A DNA stretch of 64,000 nt, taken from the NCBI GenBank assembly GCA_019973155.2, contig BPQB01000023.1, positions 62,001-126,000 on the forward strand, written 5' to 3'. This stretch comes from Phanerochaete sordida. Its lineage: Eukaryota > Basidiomycota > Agaricomycetes > Polyporales > Phanerochaetaceae. Made by a program: the position numbers and the translations under genes. This document shows, piece after piece, positions 35,846-48,379 of the stretch (position 1 is the first letter of the stretch; every line of letters begins with the position of its first letter). The notes under the pieces were generated by a model. The model had not been told where the DNA came from. It saw nothing but the letters and a program-made list of their open reading frames with translations, and did no database searches.

Positions 35846-37193
35846 TTAGGCGAGCTCCTCTTCCTCCTCGTCGCCGGAGACCTCGGCGTTCTCCTGCCCA
35901 GCCTTCGCCATGAGCTGCGCGAGGTCGTGTTCTTCCGTCTCGGAGACGGCCTTGGGCTGAGAAGAAATGTATCAGGACCACCGAAGCGTAGAGTCGCGGA
36001 GCGCCACTAACCTTCATCTTCACGACCAGTGAGCCACCCTGACCCTCGATGGTGTTCTGGATAGCCTCGATTGCACGCTCAAGACGGTCGACAGCAGCGT
36101 ACTGGGAATATAGGTAAGCCTAGTTTACCTCAAAAGGATGCAGCAGAAGCGTACCTTGTCCGTGGCGTTGGTGCTAAGGACGTACAGTGGTGGCGCCACA
36201 AGCTTCGCCTTGATAGGGACGGCATCACTGCTCTGGGCTTCACCCGAACGAAGGGCTTTCTTGATGGCGTCGATACCGGCAGGAGTGTAGCACGTAAGCT
36301 CGATATCCGCACGAAGCTTGATGGGCTGAGGTGTGAGACGGCGAGCAATGGTGGACATGAGGATGTCTTTGACGTGGTCGGGGATAGCGTTGGGAAGCTG
36401 GGAGAAGACGACGTCTGGCTCACTGTATATATATACAGATTGCAGTCAATAAAGGGCCGTTGTCGTGAAAGGATATAGCACGCACGTTAATGCAAGCTTG
36501 AAAGCATCGTATGGGTGGCCGTAGATCTTGCCCAGTGGCCATCCAATAGTGTCATACAGCTGCTCGCAGCGCTCCTCCTCGCTGGCGTTGGTGGCAGCAC
36601 CGTCCTCCTCTGGGAGCTCCTCGCCACGCTCCTGCGCCTCTTTCCGCTGCGCGCGGCGGGACCTCTTGGCCTCGTGCTCCTTCTCCTCTACCTCAGCAGA
36701 TTTGCCCTCTGGCTGACCCTGGGCATCGAGCGAAGGGATTTTTGACGCGACATGGCGGATGATGGATGCGACAGTCTTCGACTTCATGTATCTCTCTTCG
36801 CACTTGATGATATCCTCGGGCGAGACACGACGTTTTGACAGATCAATGTAACCTTCATTACAGTTTTTTGTGAATACCGCTATATAAAGCTAAGAAGACA
36901 ATGCACAACGTACCCTTCTCCTTGTCGACACGGAGGACGACGACGACTTCATTGCGTCCGACACGGATAAGCTTCTGAATAGAACGAATACGTCTGCGAG
37001 ACAGCTCGGAGAGCAGAATCATTCCCTCGATGTTGTCGTACTCCAGCTATGCCACGGTCAGCAAACGACGTAATCGCAGTCATCGCTGCAAGTGACATAC
37101 AAGCTTGACATAGGCACCCATCTCAGCAATTTGCCGGACCTGGACCATGACCAGCTCGTCGACCTCGGGGTATCTCTGCTCGTAATAGCGCAT
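35846..37193 (-). CDS. SUI2: Translation initiation factor eIF2 alpha subunit
   Basis: The exons (minus) are 37101-37193, 36914-37046, 36486-36852, 36155-36422, 36012-36101 and 35846-35956, giving 353 residues. [17 protein letters not shown] starts the S1 RNA-binding fold. [14 protein letters not shown] contains the regulatory Ser (Ser47 here, equivalent to yeast Ser51), phosphorylated by Gcn2-type kinases to lower translation. [21 protein letters not shown] follows. A basic/acidic insertion around residues 120-155 ([15 protein letters not shown]) enlarges the helical domain. The acidic C-terminus is typical. An upstream minus-strand ATG at 37351 cannot be joined in frame, so the start at 37193 is preferred. 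Confidence 0.97.
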
Positions 37194-37349
37194 TTTGGCG
37201 GTGCCGCTCGGTGACCCAGGAAGTGTAAGGATGAGTGGGCGGCCGAAAGGCAGTGAAGGTGGTGGTCAAGAGTCAACTCAAAATCACCGCAGAAGCCGAT
37301 TCCAGCTTTGGGCGCTAAGTCCATACTGACCTCCTCGCCCTCGACCTTC
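37194..37349. promoter_or_regulatory. Short bidirectional promoter of eIF2-alpha and Prp2
   Basis: Only 156 bases separate the two start codons of divergent essential genes. Transcripts and 5' leaders probably overlap. No TATA box is visible, as expected for housekeeping genes. Confidence 0.6.
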
Positions 37350-40300
37350 ATGTCCTCGGACCTCGAACGCTACATCAGCGACAACAGTCTCAGGGTAAGT
37401 ATTTACTTCAAATAAACCAAGTCTCCTGTGCTTATGTGCTCGATTTATTCAGCTGTTTGGTCTCGCCGACCGTAGCATCATCAACTATGTACTAGCTTCA
37501 GGTCCGTCCCGCGTATGCTTGTCTCCTCGGCCTTCCCGCTGACCACTCGATTGCAGCATCATCCGCGAAGTCTCCTGACGCTCTCTTTTCAAGTCTACAC
37601 GCCTCAGGCCTCCCTGACACTCCGGACGCTCATCAGTTTATCAACGAGGTCTGGCAGCGCGCACCGCGCAAGGGCAAGAAGAAGGACAGTGCTCGGAAGC
37701 AGGCCGAGCAGGAGGCCAAGGCACTCCGCAGTCAGAAGTTTGACTACCTCCTCGACGATGACGCAGGGCAGAGCGAGCAGGTTGAGCTGAGCGGGAAGTC
37801 GGCGTCGAAGAGCAGGGACAAGAAGGAGCGGCATACGAGAAAGCGCGAGAGCGACGCGCGGGAATGGGAGAGCGACGAGGAGGAGCAGGCGCGGAAGCGG
37901 AGGAGACCAGATGAGGACTACGAGAGGCGCAAGGAGGAGGACCGCGACGAGGACGAGGACATGCGAGACCTACCGGAGGAGGAAGACGAGGAGACAAGGA
38001 GGGAACGGGAGCGGCTCCTGGATCTCGAGGAGCGAGACGCGTTTGCCGAGCGTGTCAAGCAGCGGGACATGGAGAAGACCAAGCGCGTCGTCGAGGATCG
38101 GTCCTCGAAGACCTCTGGGGCTGCCGCTGAAGCCGCGGAGCGAAGACGACTGGCGGACGACAGCTACGCGCGAGAACGAGCCATGCCCTCGCTTCGCGAG
38201 CGATCCCGCCAGGAGTACCTCGGCAAGCGCGAGCTTCAGCAACTCGAGCTTCTCAGAAGGGAGATAGCAGACGATGAGGCTCTGTTCCACGGCATGAAGA
38301 TGACGAAACGGGAGCAGAGAGAGCTCGAGAAGAAGAAGGAGCTCCTGCGTCTGGCCGAAGAGCGGCTGAAGATTGACGACAAATATGAGGGCTACCAGCT
38401 ACCCGAGGACTACTTCACCGAACAGGGGAAGATCGACAAGAAGAAGAAGGAGAACCTCCTCTACCGTCGGTACGAGGAAGCTAAGCCAAAGGACGACCAA
38501 TTCTCCACCGATGTCGATCAATGGGAAGCGGCCCAGACGAAGCACAGCACGTTCAAGACCGGTGCCCTGGACAAGCGGGAGCTCGTGGACCAATACGAGT
38601 ATGTATTCGACGAGAGCCAGACTATCAAGTTCGTCATGGACGCGACACTGAGTGGAGAAGGTACGATGAGCGCGAAGGACAAGCTTCTGCAGCAGCAGAT
38701 CGAGGAAGCGGAGAACCGAGGTTCGTGACAATTTATGAACTATGCGTCCCCATAGCTGATGTCCTCTCAGCCAAGAACATCGATGATACCCGGAAGTCCC
38801 TGCCAATCTATACGTACCGCGAACAACTGCTGGAAGCCATCAAGGAACACCAAGTGCTCATTGTCGTCGCCGAGACTGGATCGGGCAAGACAACGCAGCT
38901 GCCTCAATACTTGCATGAAGCCGGCTACACTGCCGGCGGCCTGAAAGTCGGCTGCACGCAGCCGCGTCGTGTCGCTGCCATGTCCGTCGCTGCCCGTGTG
39001 GCGGAAGAGATGGGTACCAAGGTCGGGTACGAGGTCGGGTATTCCATCCGTTTCGAAGACTGCACGAGCGACAAGACCGTGCTGAAGTACATGACAGACG
39101 GCATGCTCCTTCGAGAGTTCCTCACGGAGCCCGATCTGGCGGGCTACTCGGCGCTGATTATCGACGAGGCACACGAGCGGACGCTGAGTACGGATATTCT
39201 CTTTGCTCTCGTGAAGGTGCGCTTTACGCTATCTGAATTATCTTGTGCAGGTCTGACGCTCGTCTTCTCACAAGGATATCGCCCGCTTCCGACCTGAGCT
39301 CCGGCTACTCATCTCGAGTGCTACGATGGACGCTGAGAAGTTCAGCGAGTACTTCGACGGAGCACCAATCTTCTACGGTAAGCCCCACATCGCAGTCGCA
39401 GATGTACCTTTTCTGACCATCTCGCGTAGTTCCTGGCCGTCGATATCCTGTCGATATCCACTACACCCCGCAGCCCGAAGCGAACTACCTACATGCCGCC
39501 ATCACCACTGTCTTCCAAATCCATACGACGCAGCCGAAAGGTGACATCCTGGTCTTCTTCACTGGTCAAGACGAGATCGAAGCGGCGCAGGAAAACTTGC
39601 AGGAGACCGCCCGCGCGCTGGGGAACAAGATACCCGAGCTCATTGTATGTCCCATCTATGCGAACCTTCCGAGCGACATGCAGGCGAAGATCTTCGAGCC
39701 GACACCAGAGGGCGCGCGGAAGGTTGTTCTGGCCACGAACATCGCAGAGACGTCCATCACCATCGACGGCGTTGTGTTCGTTATCGACCCCGGTTTCGTC
39801 AAGCAGAACTCGTATAACCCGCGGACGGGTATGTCCTCTTTGGTCGTTGTGCCGGTGAGTCTAGATTTTCCTGCGTCGAATCGTACCGACTGACTTACAC
39901 GTGTCCTGTCACAGTGCTCCCGTGCCTCTGCGAACCAAAGAGCCGGTCGTGCCGGCCGAGTTGGCCCCGGAAAGGCATTCCGGCTGTATACCAAGTGGGC
40001 GTACGCCAACGAACTCGAAGAGAACACGGTGCCCGAGATTCAGCGCACCAATCTCGGCATGGTCGTCCTCTTGTTGAAGTCACTCGGTATCAACGACCTC
40101 ATTGGGTTCGAGTTCATGGACCCACCACCCGGCGAGACGCTGATGCGCGCGCTGGAGCTGCTCTACGCGCTTGGCGCTCTCAATGACCGAGGCGAGCTCA
40201 CCAAACTCGGTCGGCGGATGGCGGAGTTCCCGGTGGACCCGATGTTGTCGAAAGCCATCATCGCGAGCGAGAACTACTCGTGTACGGACGAGGTCCTCAC

Positions 40301-41031
40301 GATCATCTCCATGCTTCAGGAGTCTTCGTCATTGTTCTACCGGCCGAAGGACAAGAAACTGCACGCCGACCAGGCGCGCCAGAACTTCGTCCGGGCTGGG
40401 GGCGACCACTTCACTCTGCTCAACGTCTGGGAGCAATGGGCGGAGACGAACTACTCTCAGCAGTTCTGCTACGAACAGTTCTTGCAGTTCAAGAGCTTGA
40501 CCCGCGCACGCGATATTCGAGACCAGCTGGCGGGCCTCTGCGAGCGGGTGGAAATCGTTGTCGAAAGCAACCCGAACACCAACGACATCACACCGGTGCA
40601 GAAAGCGATCACCGCCGGCTATTTCTACAACACTGTAAGTTGCTACCCAAGGCCACCTCATGCACAATTGACTTACGGTTTACCGTGCAGGCCGCGCTCC
40701 AGAGAAGTGGTGATTCATACCGCACGATGAAGACCAACCAGACTGTTTATATCCACCCCTCGTCCAGTCTGTTCCAGCAGACACCCCCTCCAAAGGCCGT
40801 GTTGTACTACGAACTGGTACAAACATCAAAGTCATATCTCAGGTATGTTGTTAATTGTAATGAATTTGACCCAGCCACTGACAAACGATTGACAGACAAA
40901 TCATGGAGATCAAACCCCAGTGGCTGCTCGAGGTCGCACCCCACTACTTCAAGCCTGCGGATCTGGAACAGCTCGCGAAAGGAGATCGGAAAATGCCCAA
41001 GGCCCTTGGCAAAGAGGCGGAAAAGGCGTGA
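37350..41031 (+). CDS. PRP2: DEAH-box pre-mRNA splicing helicase Prp2/DHX16
   Basis: The exons are 37350-37394, 37453-37501, 37557-38720, 38771-39216, 39275-39377, 39430-39854, 39915-40634, 40691-40842 and 40896-41031, giving 1079 residues. The first 400 residues are a charged N-terminal arm ([11 protein letters not shown], then long Glu/Arg/Lys runs). The helicase core has motif [13 protein letters not shown], motif Ia TQPRRVAA, motif II DEAH, motif III SAT, motif [11 protein letters not shown] and motif [10 protein letters not shown]. The winged-helix, ratchet and OB-fold domains follow (PVDPMLSK, then YIHPSSSLF). Prp2 uses ATP to remodel the activated spliceosome before the first transesterification. 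YIYA-type and EMTE segments and the N-terminus fit DHX16/Cdc28 better than Prp16, Prp22 or Prp43. Confidence 0.95.
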
Positions 41032-41391
41032 CGCTATCTTGACTCGTGCTGTGTATTTGCTCCAACTACCTCTCGTGTCCTCTTACTGATTCATCGCAAC
41101 TTCATCCTCCATTCGCGTTCTGCTATGAATGCGAGCAGTATTGCCCCCGACTTATTTTGTTGTGCGAAACGTACCTCGGCCTCGAGTAGAGTAAATTTCT
41201 CTCTGAGAGGTCGCGGCCGCAGCGTCTATTTCTACCGTCTTTAATCCACCGGCTCCCAGGATATTTTGCGGTCGGGGGAGCGTGCAGTCGCTGGCAGCCT
41301 CGAGGCAATGCACGTGCTACCTCCCCTGCCGGCGCCTCGTAGCGTTCCCAAGCATGGCAGCCTCTCGCTTCCTCCTCCTGCCCCCACCACC
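41032..41391. other. Intergenic, 360 bases
   Basis: This is the 3' flank of the helicase and the promoter of the next F-box gene. I see no gene. Confidence 0.5.
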
Positions 41392-43046
41392 ATGCACGCT
41401 GTGCTGTCAATCAATGAGATCCTCTCAGCGGTCTTCGCCGTGACACCCCGATGTTCTCTGCTGAGCGCAGGGCTGACATGCAAAACCTTCTACGAGCCTG
41501 CGATGGATGCGCTGTGGTACACCATCGACAGCATTATACCCCTGCTCATGTGCCTTCCTGCCGACGCCCTTGGTCCGAGCTATCCGGGGTTTGCAGGGTG
41601 GAAGCATGTCAGTGATTAGGACTCGCGTCTATTGTGTGCTCATAAAAATCCGCAGCGCATCACACGCGAGCTGACAAGCGAAGACTGGCTGCGATTCCAG
41701 GCGGCCGCACGTCGCGTGCGAGAGTACATCGTTGTTAACGAAATCACCTCCATCCGCGCCTATGGCTTCGATGTCACACATCCCATCGTTTTGATGCTTG
41801 CGGAGCATTTTTCCGAAGGCCCCATCCTGCCCAACCTCAGGAGATTCAAGAATGTGTGTATGGAAGCTCGAGGCGATCAGCTCCTGCTTCCGCGAGCTCC
41901 CGTGCGTATAGTAGAACTCAACTACGGCAGTTCGTCCAGGTGGTTGAGAGTCCTCAACCCGGAGTTGATCCCGACAACATCGCTGGGTATCATACGCACT
42001 ATCGACAGTGCGGAAAGAGTTCTCCTGGGCGGTGGCCTGCCCATCACGAAGGAGGTATTCCTGTTCGCAGCCATGCCCAGGCTCAGCCATCTCTCCTTCA
42101 CTATTGACGACGACATCCCTCTCAGCTGGGTGCAAGACTTCGCCACACTTCCCGCCGATTCTTTTCCCGCGCTACGTTCGCTCGAACTGACCTGCAAGTC
42201 TCTTACACGTCTGCTCTACGACACCGCGCAAGCGCTGCTTACATTGGACAACTTCCTGGAGCACGCCAGACCTCGCATGCATTTCTCACACCTCATCATC
42301 ATATTTCCGACCGTATTCATAGACTTCGAACGGTCCGGGTTCTTCCATCGACTGTGCCGTAGCATCGCGAGGCACTGCCCGACCATCGATCGTTTGGAAA
42401 TTCCGGTAGGGAGCTGCCTTGCGGACGAGTCGGCCCTTCTTCCCCTGTGCGACCTACAAAGCCTTTGTGCTTTGATAATCCCTGGTGTAATAATCGCAGA
42501 GTCCATGGCACCAGAAACATTGCAGCTCATGGGTAGTGCCTGGCCACGCCTCACGGAGCTGCGCGTGAACCCTCACAACGGCCCTGCAACAATCTCCACG
42601 CTGCGCCACATTCTCGACATCTTTCCTAACCTCACGACCCTCGCAATGTCGGTGGCTCCGGAGCACGACGCAGAGGACGAGCTTGACAGGCTTGAGTCAT
42701 CCGGAGGGGCACGCCAGACACTACAAACCTTTGATTTGGGAAGTTCGCTGTTCGGTGAGCGACGTTCCCTCGCACTATGTATCGGTACTGACATGCACGA
42801 AACCGGAACACTGCAGGCTACACGACCCCCACCGTGACTCAGCCCATGAAGCTGAAGTTGCCCACGGAGCAGAGCGTAGAGCAGCTCGCGAGGGCGTTAG
42901 CGGTACTTTGTCCGGCGGCAGACATTTCCTGGTCGTTCGCGTGGCTTGAAGGCGACCAATCTCGCGCCGACCGGACGCGTATCATTCCTATCATGCAGAG
43001 GGTCGTGCAGCGCAAGCGCGAAATCGTGGCGTCCAGGCAGCTGTGA
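41392..43046 (+). CDS. F-box-like leucine-rich protein (long type) 3
   Basis: The exons are 41392-41607 (216 bases, as in its two relatives), 41656-42754 and 42817-43046, giving 514 residues. MHAVLSINEILSAVFAV with CKTFYEPAMDALWYTI is the degenerate F-box. RITRELTSEDWLRFQAAARR opens exon 2. Leucine-rich segments include PRLSHLSFTIDDD and WPRLTELRVNP. Unlike its relatives it has a third exon; splicing at 42754/42817 removes frame-ending sequence and joins SSLFG to YTTPTVTQPMKLKLP. It lies 21 kb from the other long-type genes, so the family is dispersed. The substrate is unknown. Confidence 0.84.
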
Positions 43047-43435
43047 CACTCGTATCCTGATCCTGCAAATATTGTGCGTGCGATACGACACACGACAGCT
43101 CATTATAGAACAATAGACCTCCTAACGACAATTTCTAGCACTGGCGTTCGAAACCTCGTCACGCACAGAGGCGTTGTTGGCCGGAGCCGTGGCTGCCGAG
43201 CTGGCGCGGGCAAGGAGCGAGTGGTGGAGCGGGGAACGGAGAACGGATTTATATGAACCGACTACGCTAAATACATAGCTCAGGTGAAATACCTCGTCGG
43301 CCCAGGGGCTGGCTGGTCAATGGCAGGGCGTTATCGCACGCACATCTCGGGTGGAGCGTGAACCCCCTGTGGCGTACATTGCCGCAGGGCGGTCTATCGT
43401 CCATTGTGTAGCTGGGGTTCTGGGCCAACTTTTGG
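43047..43435. other. Intergenic, 389 bases
   Basis: This is the 3' flank of two convergent genes. I see no gene. Confidence 0.5.
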
Positions 43436-46025
43436 CTACAGCGTCCGTTCGCCCTGCATCCCACCCGTCTCTGTCGCGATAGTGTCGCTCATCGCCTCCC
43501 CAATGCTACTTCCCGCGCGGCGCAACCGCAGCGGCATCTGGTTGCCCATGTGCGGCTCGGACTTGACGCACGGACGGGTGACGACACTGGCGGCGGCACG
43601 ATCAACATCAGCAACACCGAGAATGAGGAACGGCGAAACACGCACTTCACGCGCTTCTCGACCTCTATCCACGGGTCGATCGCAAACTCGATGTCGCGCA
43701 CGAGCGCGAAGAGAAAGAGCTTGATCCTGATCGCGCGTCAGCACCATCACAACACCCACGCCGAGTCCGCGCGACGCACTCGTTCACCGCGAACCGGTAC
43801 CCAATACACGACCGGTTCCCGCTCACGACGACGCCGGTGCCAAACGTCATGACGCCGCCCCAGAGGCCCTTCGCGTCTCCGCGCGCCCCGTCCTCGAGCC
43901 AGCGCTCGGGCCGGAACACGCCCGCGTCCGCGCCCCACGCGCCCGCGCTCTTGTTCACGGCCTGCAGCGGCACGGTCACGATGTCGCCGCGGTGCAGGCG
44001 GATGTGGCGCTGGGGGCGCCCGCGCGCGTCGCGGAACGGCGCGGCGACGGGCACGGCGGCGTCTGCGGCCGCGACGCGCATCGTGCTCGTCACGGGCGCG
44101 TGCACGCGCAGCGCCTCGCGCACGACGGCGTCGAGGTACGGGAGCGCGAGCACGCGCTGCAGGGCGTCGGACGAGGGCTCCGGAGGGAGCGCGAGGGACT
44201 GCAGCTCGGCGCGCAGCTTGTGCTGGGATGCCGGCGCGCGCGCGAGGGCATAGAGCGTCCATGTTAGTGCTGAGGAGGAGGTTTCGTGGCCGGCTGCGAG
44301 GAAGGTGGCTATCTGACACAGCATCTCGTTTGTCGAGAGCTGCTGGGAGGGATCCGAGCTCAGGCTCGATTTGACTGTGACGATCCGAATACGATAAGTT
44401 TGCTTCTGACAAAAGCGAGGGTCGAGGCGTACTCATAACGGTCAACAAATCCCTCCCGTCCATCGCTTCTTGTGAGGCATACATCTTGTCTTCGAGCACT
44501 TCGCGTCTGCGCTCCGCTATAAGATCGAGGCCGATGCGGTTCATAGTCGCCCGCGCGCTATCCTCCGCGGCACTGTTCCGACGCTACTTTCCTCCTGTCA
44601 GCGACGCATTTCATCTCACCGTATCCAGGACGGGCGCAGGGGAGGGATGCTTACGAAGCGACGCAGAACCGGGAACCACACCTGCAATATGGTGGCCACG
44701 CGGAACTTGCGCGCGGTGCTGAAGATGACGGCGAACGCGCGCGCGAGCTCGTCTTCGCCTTTGCCGCCAGTCGTGTCCGACGCGGCGCTGAGCGAGTTGA
44801 ACGCATAGCCGAAGCCTGCGATGCGATTTTGTAAGCGTTTCTGCGCGTATATGCGCTCAAATCGCGAGAGAACCATACCGGCTTCACCGATCACGTCCAG
44901 CGTCGCGCGCGCAAGCCATGCGAGGACGTCGACCTTCGCGCCAGGGCTCGCCGTGCGCTCTTCCGGGGGAGCCGCTGTGGCCGGGGTAGGCGCGGCTCGC
45001 GGACGCGCCTTCGAGCTCACGAATGACGCGAACGGGTTCGGCAGGAAGCCTGTTGCTCGCGCGCACGGCGGCAGCTTCTCATCCGTGCCAGATGTGCTGG
45101 TCTCCAGTGCAAATGGGTCCGGAGGCGTAGACAGTGTTGAGGACGAGGACGAATTTATGACGTCCAGCCATATGTCGCGTAACTAGATGGCGTATGTGAA
45201 ATGATTGAAGATATCTTGTACGGAAGCAATTATGTTTGCTTACCTGTGTAGCCTTCTCCCAGATGATGGGTGAGAGAGACTTGATGTGCGGTGTTGCAAA
45301 GGCGGGTGACTAGAGAACCAAAAATGGGTGAGCTGGCTGGACAATGTCAGTGAGAGGATCGAATAAGGCCAAGTCGGGGATTGCAAGGTTTGGGGAGCAA
45401 AGTTGTGGGGATACCGTGGCGAAGGAGCGGTGTGCACGCTCGATAAAGTCTACCGAAGAACATGACGCGGGAAGGATTCGAATAGTCGGCCTCACAAGCG
45501 TCGGAGGCCGGTCCGAACGCAATACGGGACACTCACCAGTATCTTTCTCTGCACGCCGTCACGGCAAAACAAAGCGTCAGGGCATCCTGTAACCTTCAAA
45601 GCAAGCGCACGATCACGGACCTGTCTCCTGTGATCTTCACCTTCGACGACCAGCAGCCCTTCGTGCCCCGCGGCCATGCTGGCCAACGCGTCTCTGATGA
45701 AGTCGGGCTTCGGGAACTCGTATCCACGCCCGAGGATATGTGCGACCGCGACGGGGTCGGTCGTGAGGAGGCGTGCGCCGCCGATGAAGCCGTGGTAGAC
45801 GAAGGTGCTGCCGTACGCGGCCTCCCAGCGCGCGAAGAGGCCGGTGTTCTCCTGGTCGTGCATCTCGCGGAGGTTGCCCATGAAGAACGAGGGCGAGGGC
45901 GGGCCGCGGAGGCGGCGGAGGGGCGAGCGGGCCTGCCGCACGAGCAGGGCGAGGAAAGTCCAGAGGACGTAGAGCGCGACGGCCGCGAGCGGGAGCGCGA
46001 CGAGGAGGGCGGCGGAGGAGAACAT
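43436..46025 (-). CDS. Cytochrome P450 monooxygenase
   Basis: The exons (minus) are 45621-46025, 45537-45548 (12 bases), 45244-45309, 44655-45182, 44433-44583, 43780-44374, 43646-43726 and 43436-43586, giving 662 residues. The start at 46025 gives a membrane anchor; an ATG at 46064 is possible. Motifs are the C-helix HRRQRKIL, the I-helix AAGHETSS (oxygen activation), EALR (ExxR), FRPERW, and heme Cys in SGNRSCIGYRF. The protein is about 100 residues longer than usual because of a Ser/Pro/Ala-rich insertion around residues 185-255. The heme loop reads MTFGTGVVVSGNRSCIG, so the usual Phe spacing is broken by about six residues. The substrate is unknown. Confidence 0.92.
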
Positions 46026-48379
46026 GGCTGGCAGGGCGCTGCGGGGCGCGCGCGACGGTAGCATGGGCACAGGCCGGGCGTGATAGATGGCGGATGGCGA
46101 GGTGAGCCCAGCTCAAGCAAGAACTTCCCAGGTGCGCGAGTCGCACGGGTGTCGGGGGCTGCGGGTGCGCCGTGGCCTGTCGCCGCAGCTGATGGAGCAG
46201 AGGGCGAGGGGGAGGCGGGGAGAGGAGGAAAGGAGAGAGCACATTTGTGCTTGGACGATAGCCTTTGAGGAGGACGAGCTCGCGCGGAGCGGCATCGAGA
46301 AGCCAAAGCGGACGAGATGATCTCTCCGGTCTCCTCGGTGATCTCGGGGCATTCTCCCTGCGCCTCTTCTGCCGCCCCGGCATCGTCGCCACCACGCCGA
46401 CATCTCCGCTCTGCCCGCCGCCCCGCCGCCCAGGCTGGAGATCCATGCTCAAATACCGCGCCGACTGCTGCTCGTTGGGGCACCCGCGTTGCCCCACAGG
46501 CCCCGCTCGGGCTCAACTGTCGCCGCCCAGCAGTGTCTGGCCAGCGCGGACTGCGATCCGACGTGTCCTCGCCTGATACTCGCACTTCTTCTCATGCTCT
46601 GTGCGCGGACGCGCGCCGGCATTGGCACGGCCAGCACCCCGTTTGCACCGCACACATGCATTTGTTTTCCAGGGCAACAATGTCCCACGACATTGCACGC
46701 TTGCGCACATGCGCGGTTCGCAAGGCGCGCGCGTGCGCTCGCCCGCGCGCCAGGCCCGTGCTCGTGCTCGTGCGACGCAGCCTGCGTCTGGCCAGGTGGC
46801 GGCGGCCGAGCCTGTGCCTCGTCGCCAGAGGGCCCGCATCACGTTCAGCCTGTGTGCCAATCCTCCGCGGACGCCAGGTACGATCCTTCGGGGAAACCCC
46901 TCATGTCGAGTCGCCGTCCAGGGCCCTCCATATCGCAGCGTTTTCGCGGTCCGCGCCCGCGCGCGAGGGCCTGTATCGATCGGGACGCTCACGGTACGTA
47001 CGCCTTACGTACTGGCCTCCTCCCTCGAATTCAACCACAGACGTGCCTTGCCAGGATATCTGCAGCCGCGCCGCGGGCCCACGCCAGGCCGCCAGTGCGC
47101 GCAGCCTCCGGCTTGCGTATTCCGTAGCCTTTTCGCAAAGCCCAGAGCTGTCGAGGCAGCTCGACGTGCTCAGGTACGGCCAAAATACGAGGTGGGCCTC
47201 CGCCACCTCCGCAAATGCTTCTCCTATGACCTCCCCACATCTGTCGCCAATTTTCAGCGGCGCTAGGTCGCGACCGCACTCCCGAAATGCAAAGCGCGAC
47301 AGCCCGCTCCACCGCACACGCAGGCGCATCGAACCATAATATGCCTCCATACCACCACGCGGTGGCGACACCCGCAACGGCAGTCGCTGCACCAAAGCAA
47401 GCAGCTGGCGCGTGCGCGTGCCACGCCCCTGGCCCTGGGCTTGTGGTGTGGCGTCGCACTCCAAAGCACCGGCGGCGAGGGCAGCGGCGAGGCGGGACAT
47501 CTGGCGACAGATTCGCTGGGCGTCGCCTCCTCGCGCCTACCGACAGCTGTCGTCGCCGCTCGGGTCCAGCGAACAGGTAGGTTGGCCGCGGCCGCACCAT
47601 TGCAAATCCTCGGGCAAGCTTCAGGCCTCAAATCTCGCAATCTACATCGCTCTCGACAGCACGGGCCTCAGGCCTCATGAGGGCCCCCAGACCTGCACGT
47701 TCGTCCCTGTGCAGCGGCCCTGCGGTCGGGTTCCATTCATCGGTGGGTGCGCGAACAGCTGACCCAGCGCACCCGCGAACATTGTGAGCGGCGCAAGCAG
47801 CGCCGCGGGAGCGCAGCTCTCTTAATTGCTTTTGATATGAGAGGTGCCTCGCCCGATATTACCCTGAGAAAGGATGTGTAGCCCGAGCTTGGGTTTCTCT
47901 CGTCATCCATATTGAAATTGACCAAGCACTGCTGTCTCGAGTCGAAGTGATGGGCTGCCCCGCCCAGCGACGGCGCAGGAGTGTGTGCGCGGCGAAGAAG
48001 AGAAAACTGCGGTCAGCAGGAGGACGCGAAGGACAAGTCGTGTCTTCCGCGTGCCGGAGTGCCGCCGGGGAACGCCGACGCCACGAAGGTGAGACGAGAA
48101 GCCCGTGGAGCGCAAGCTCTGGCTCTCGACGGCCCTTGGCCTCCTAGCATACTGCTCATTCAGCAGCACGTGGTAGAGCGTCGCGTCTGCAGGGGTCGAT
48201 TGCGGCTGCAACACAGTCATCCACCAGCGACTATGTAAAGCGGCTACTGACTCAGCGGACAGGGTCAACGGTCTCCGAGCACGGAGCCCGGTCGGATCGA
48301 CCACCAGCCAATACGAATTGTGAAGGATGATGAGGTTGACATTAATGTTCGCCGAAGGCCGGTCTGTGGAATCCGATTT
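46026..48379. other. GC-rich gap of 2.35 kb without a supported gene
   Basis: The P450 promoter lies at the left edge. The rest, especially 46.3-47.7 kb, has overlapping open frames in all six frames, a sign of high GC rather than coding. None has a signal peptide, domain or paralog support. A non-coding RNA or a fast-evolving gene cannot be excluded. Confidence 0.4.

Noticed and set aside
37058..37351. eIF2-alpha start at the upstream ATG (37351)
   Set aside because: No acceptor site can join that frame to the conserved [12 protein letters not shown] start; an ATG already precedes this sequence at 37193.
46317..47339. 340-codon plus-strand frame and overlapping frames
   Set aside because: The segment is open in all six frames, with no domain, no signal peptide and no clear start context.
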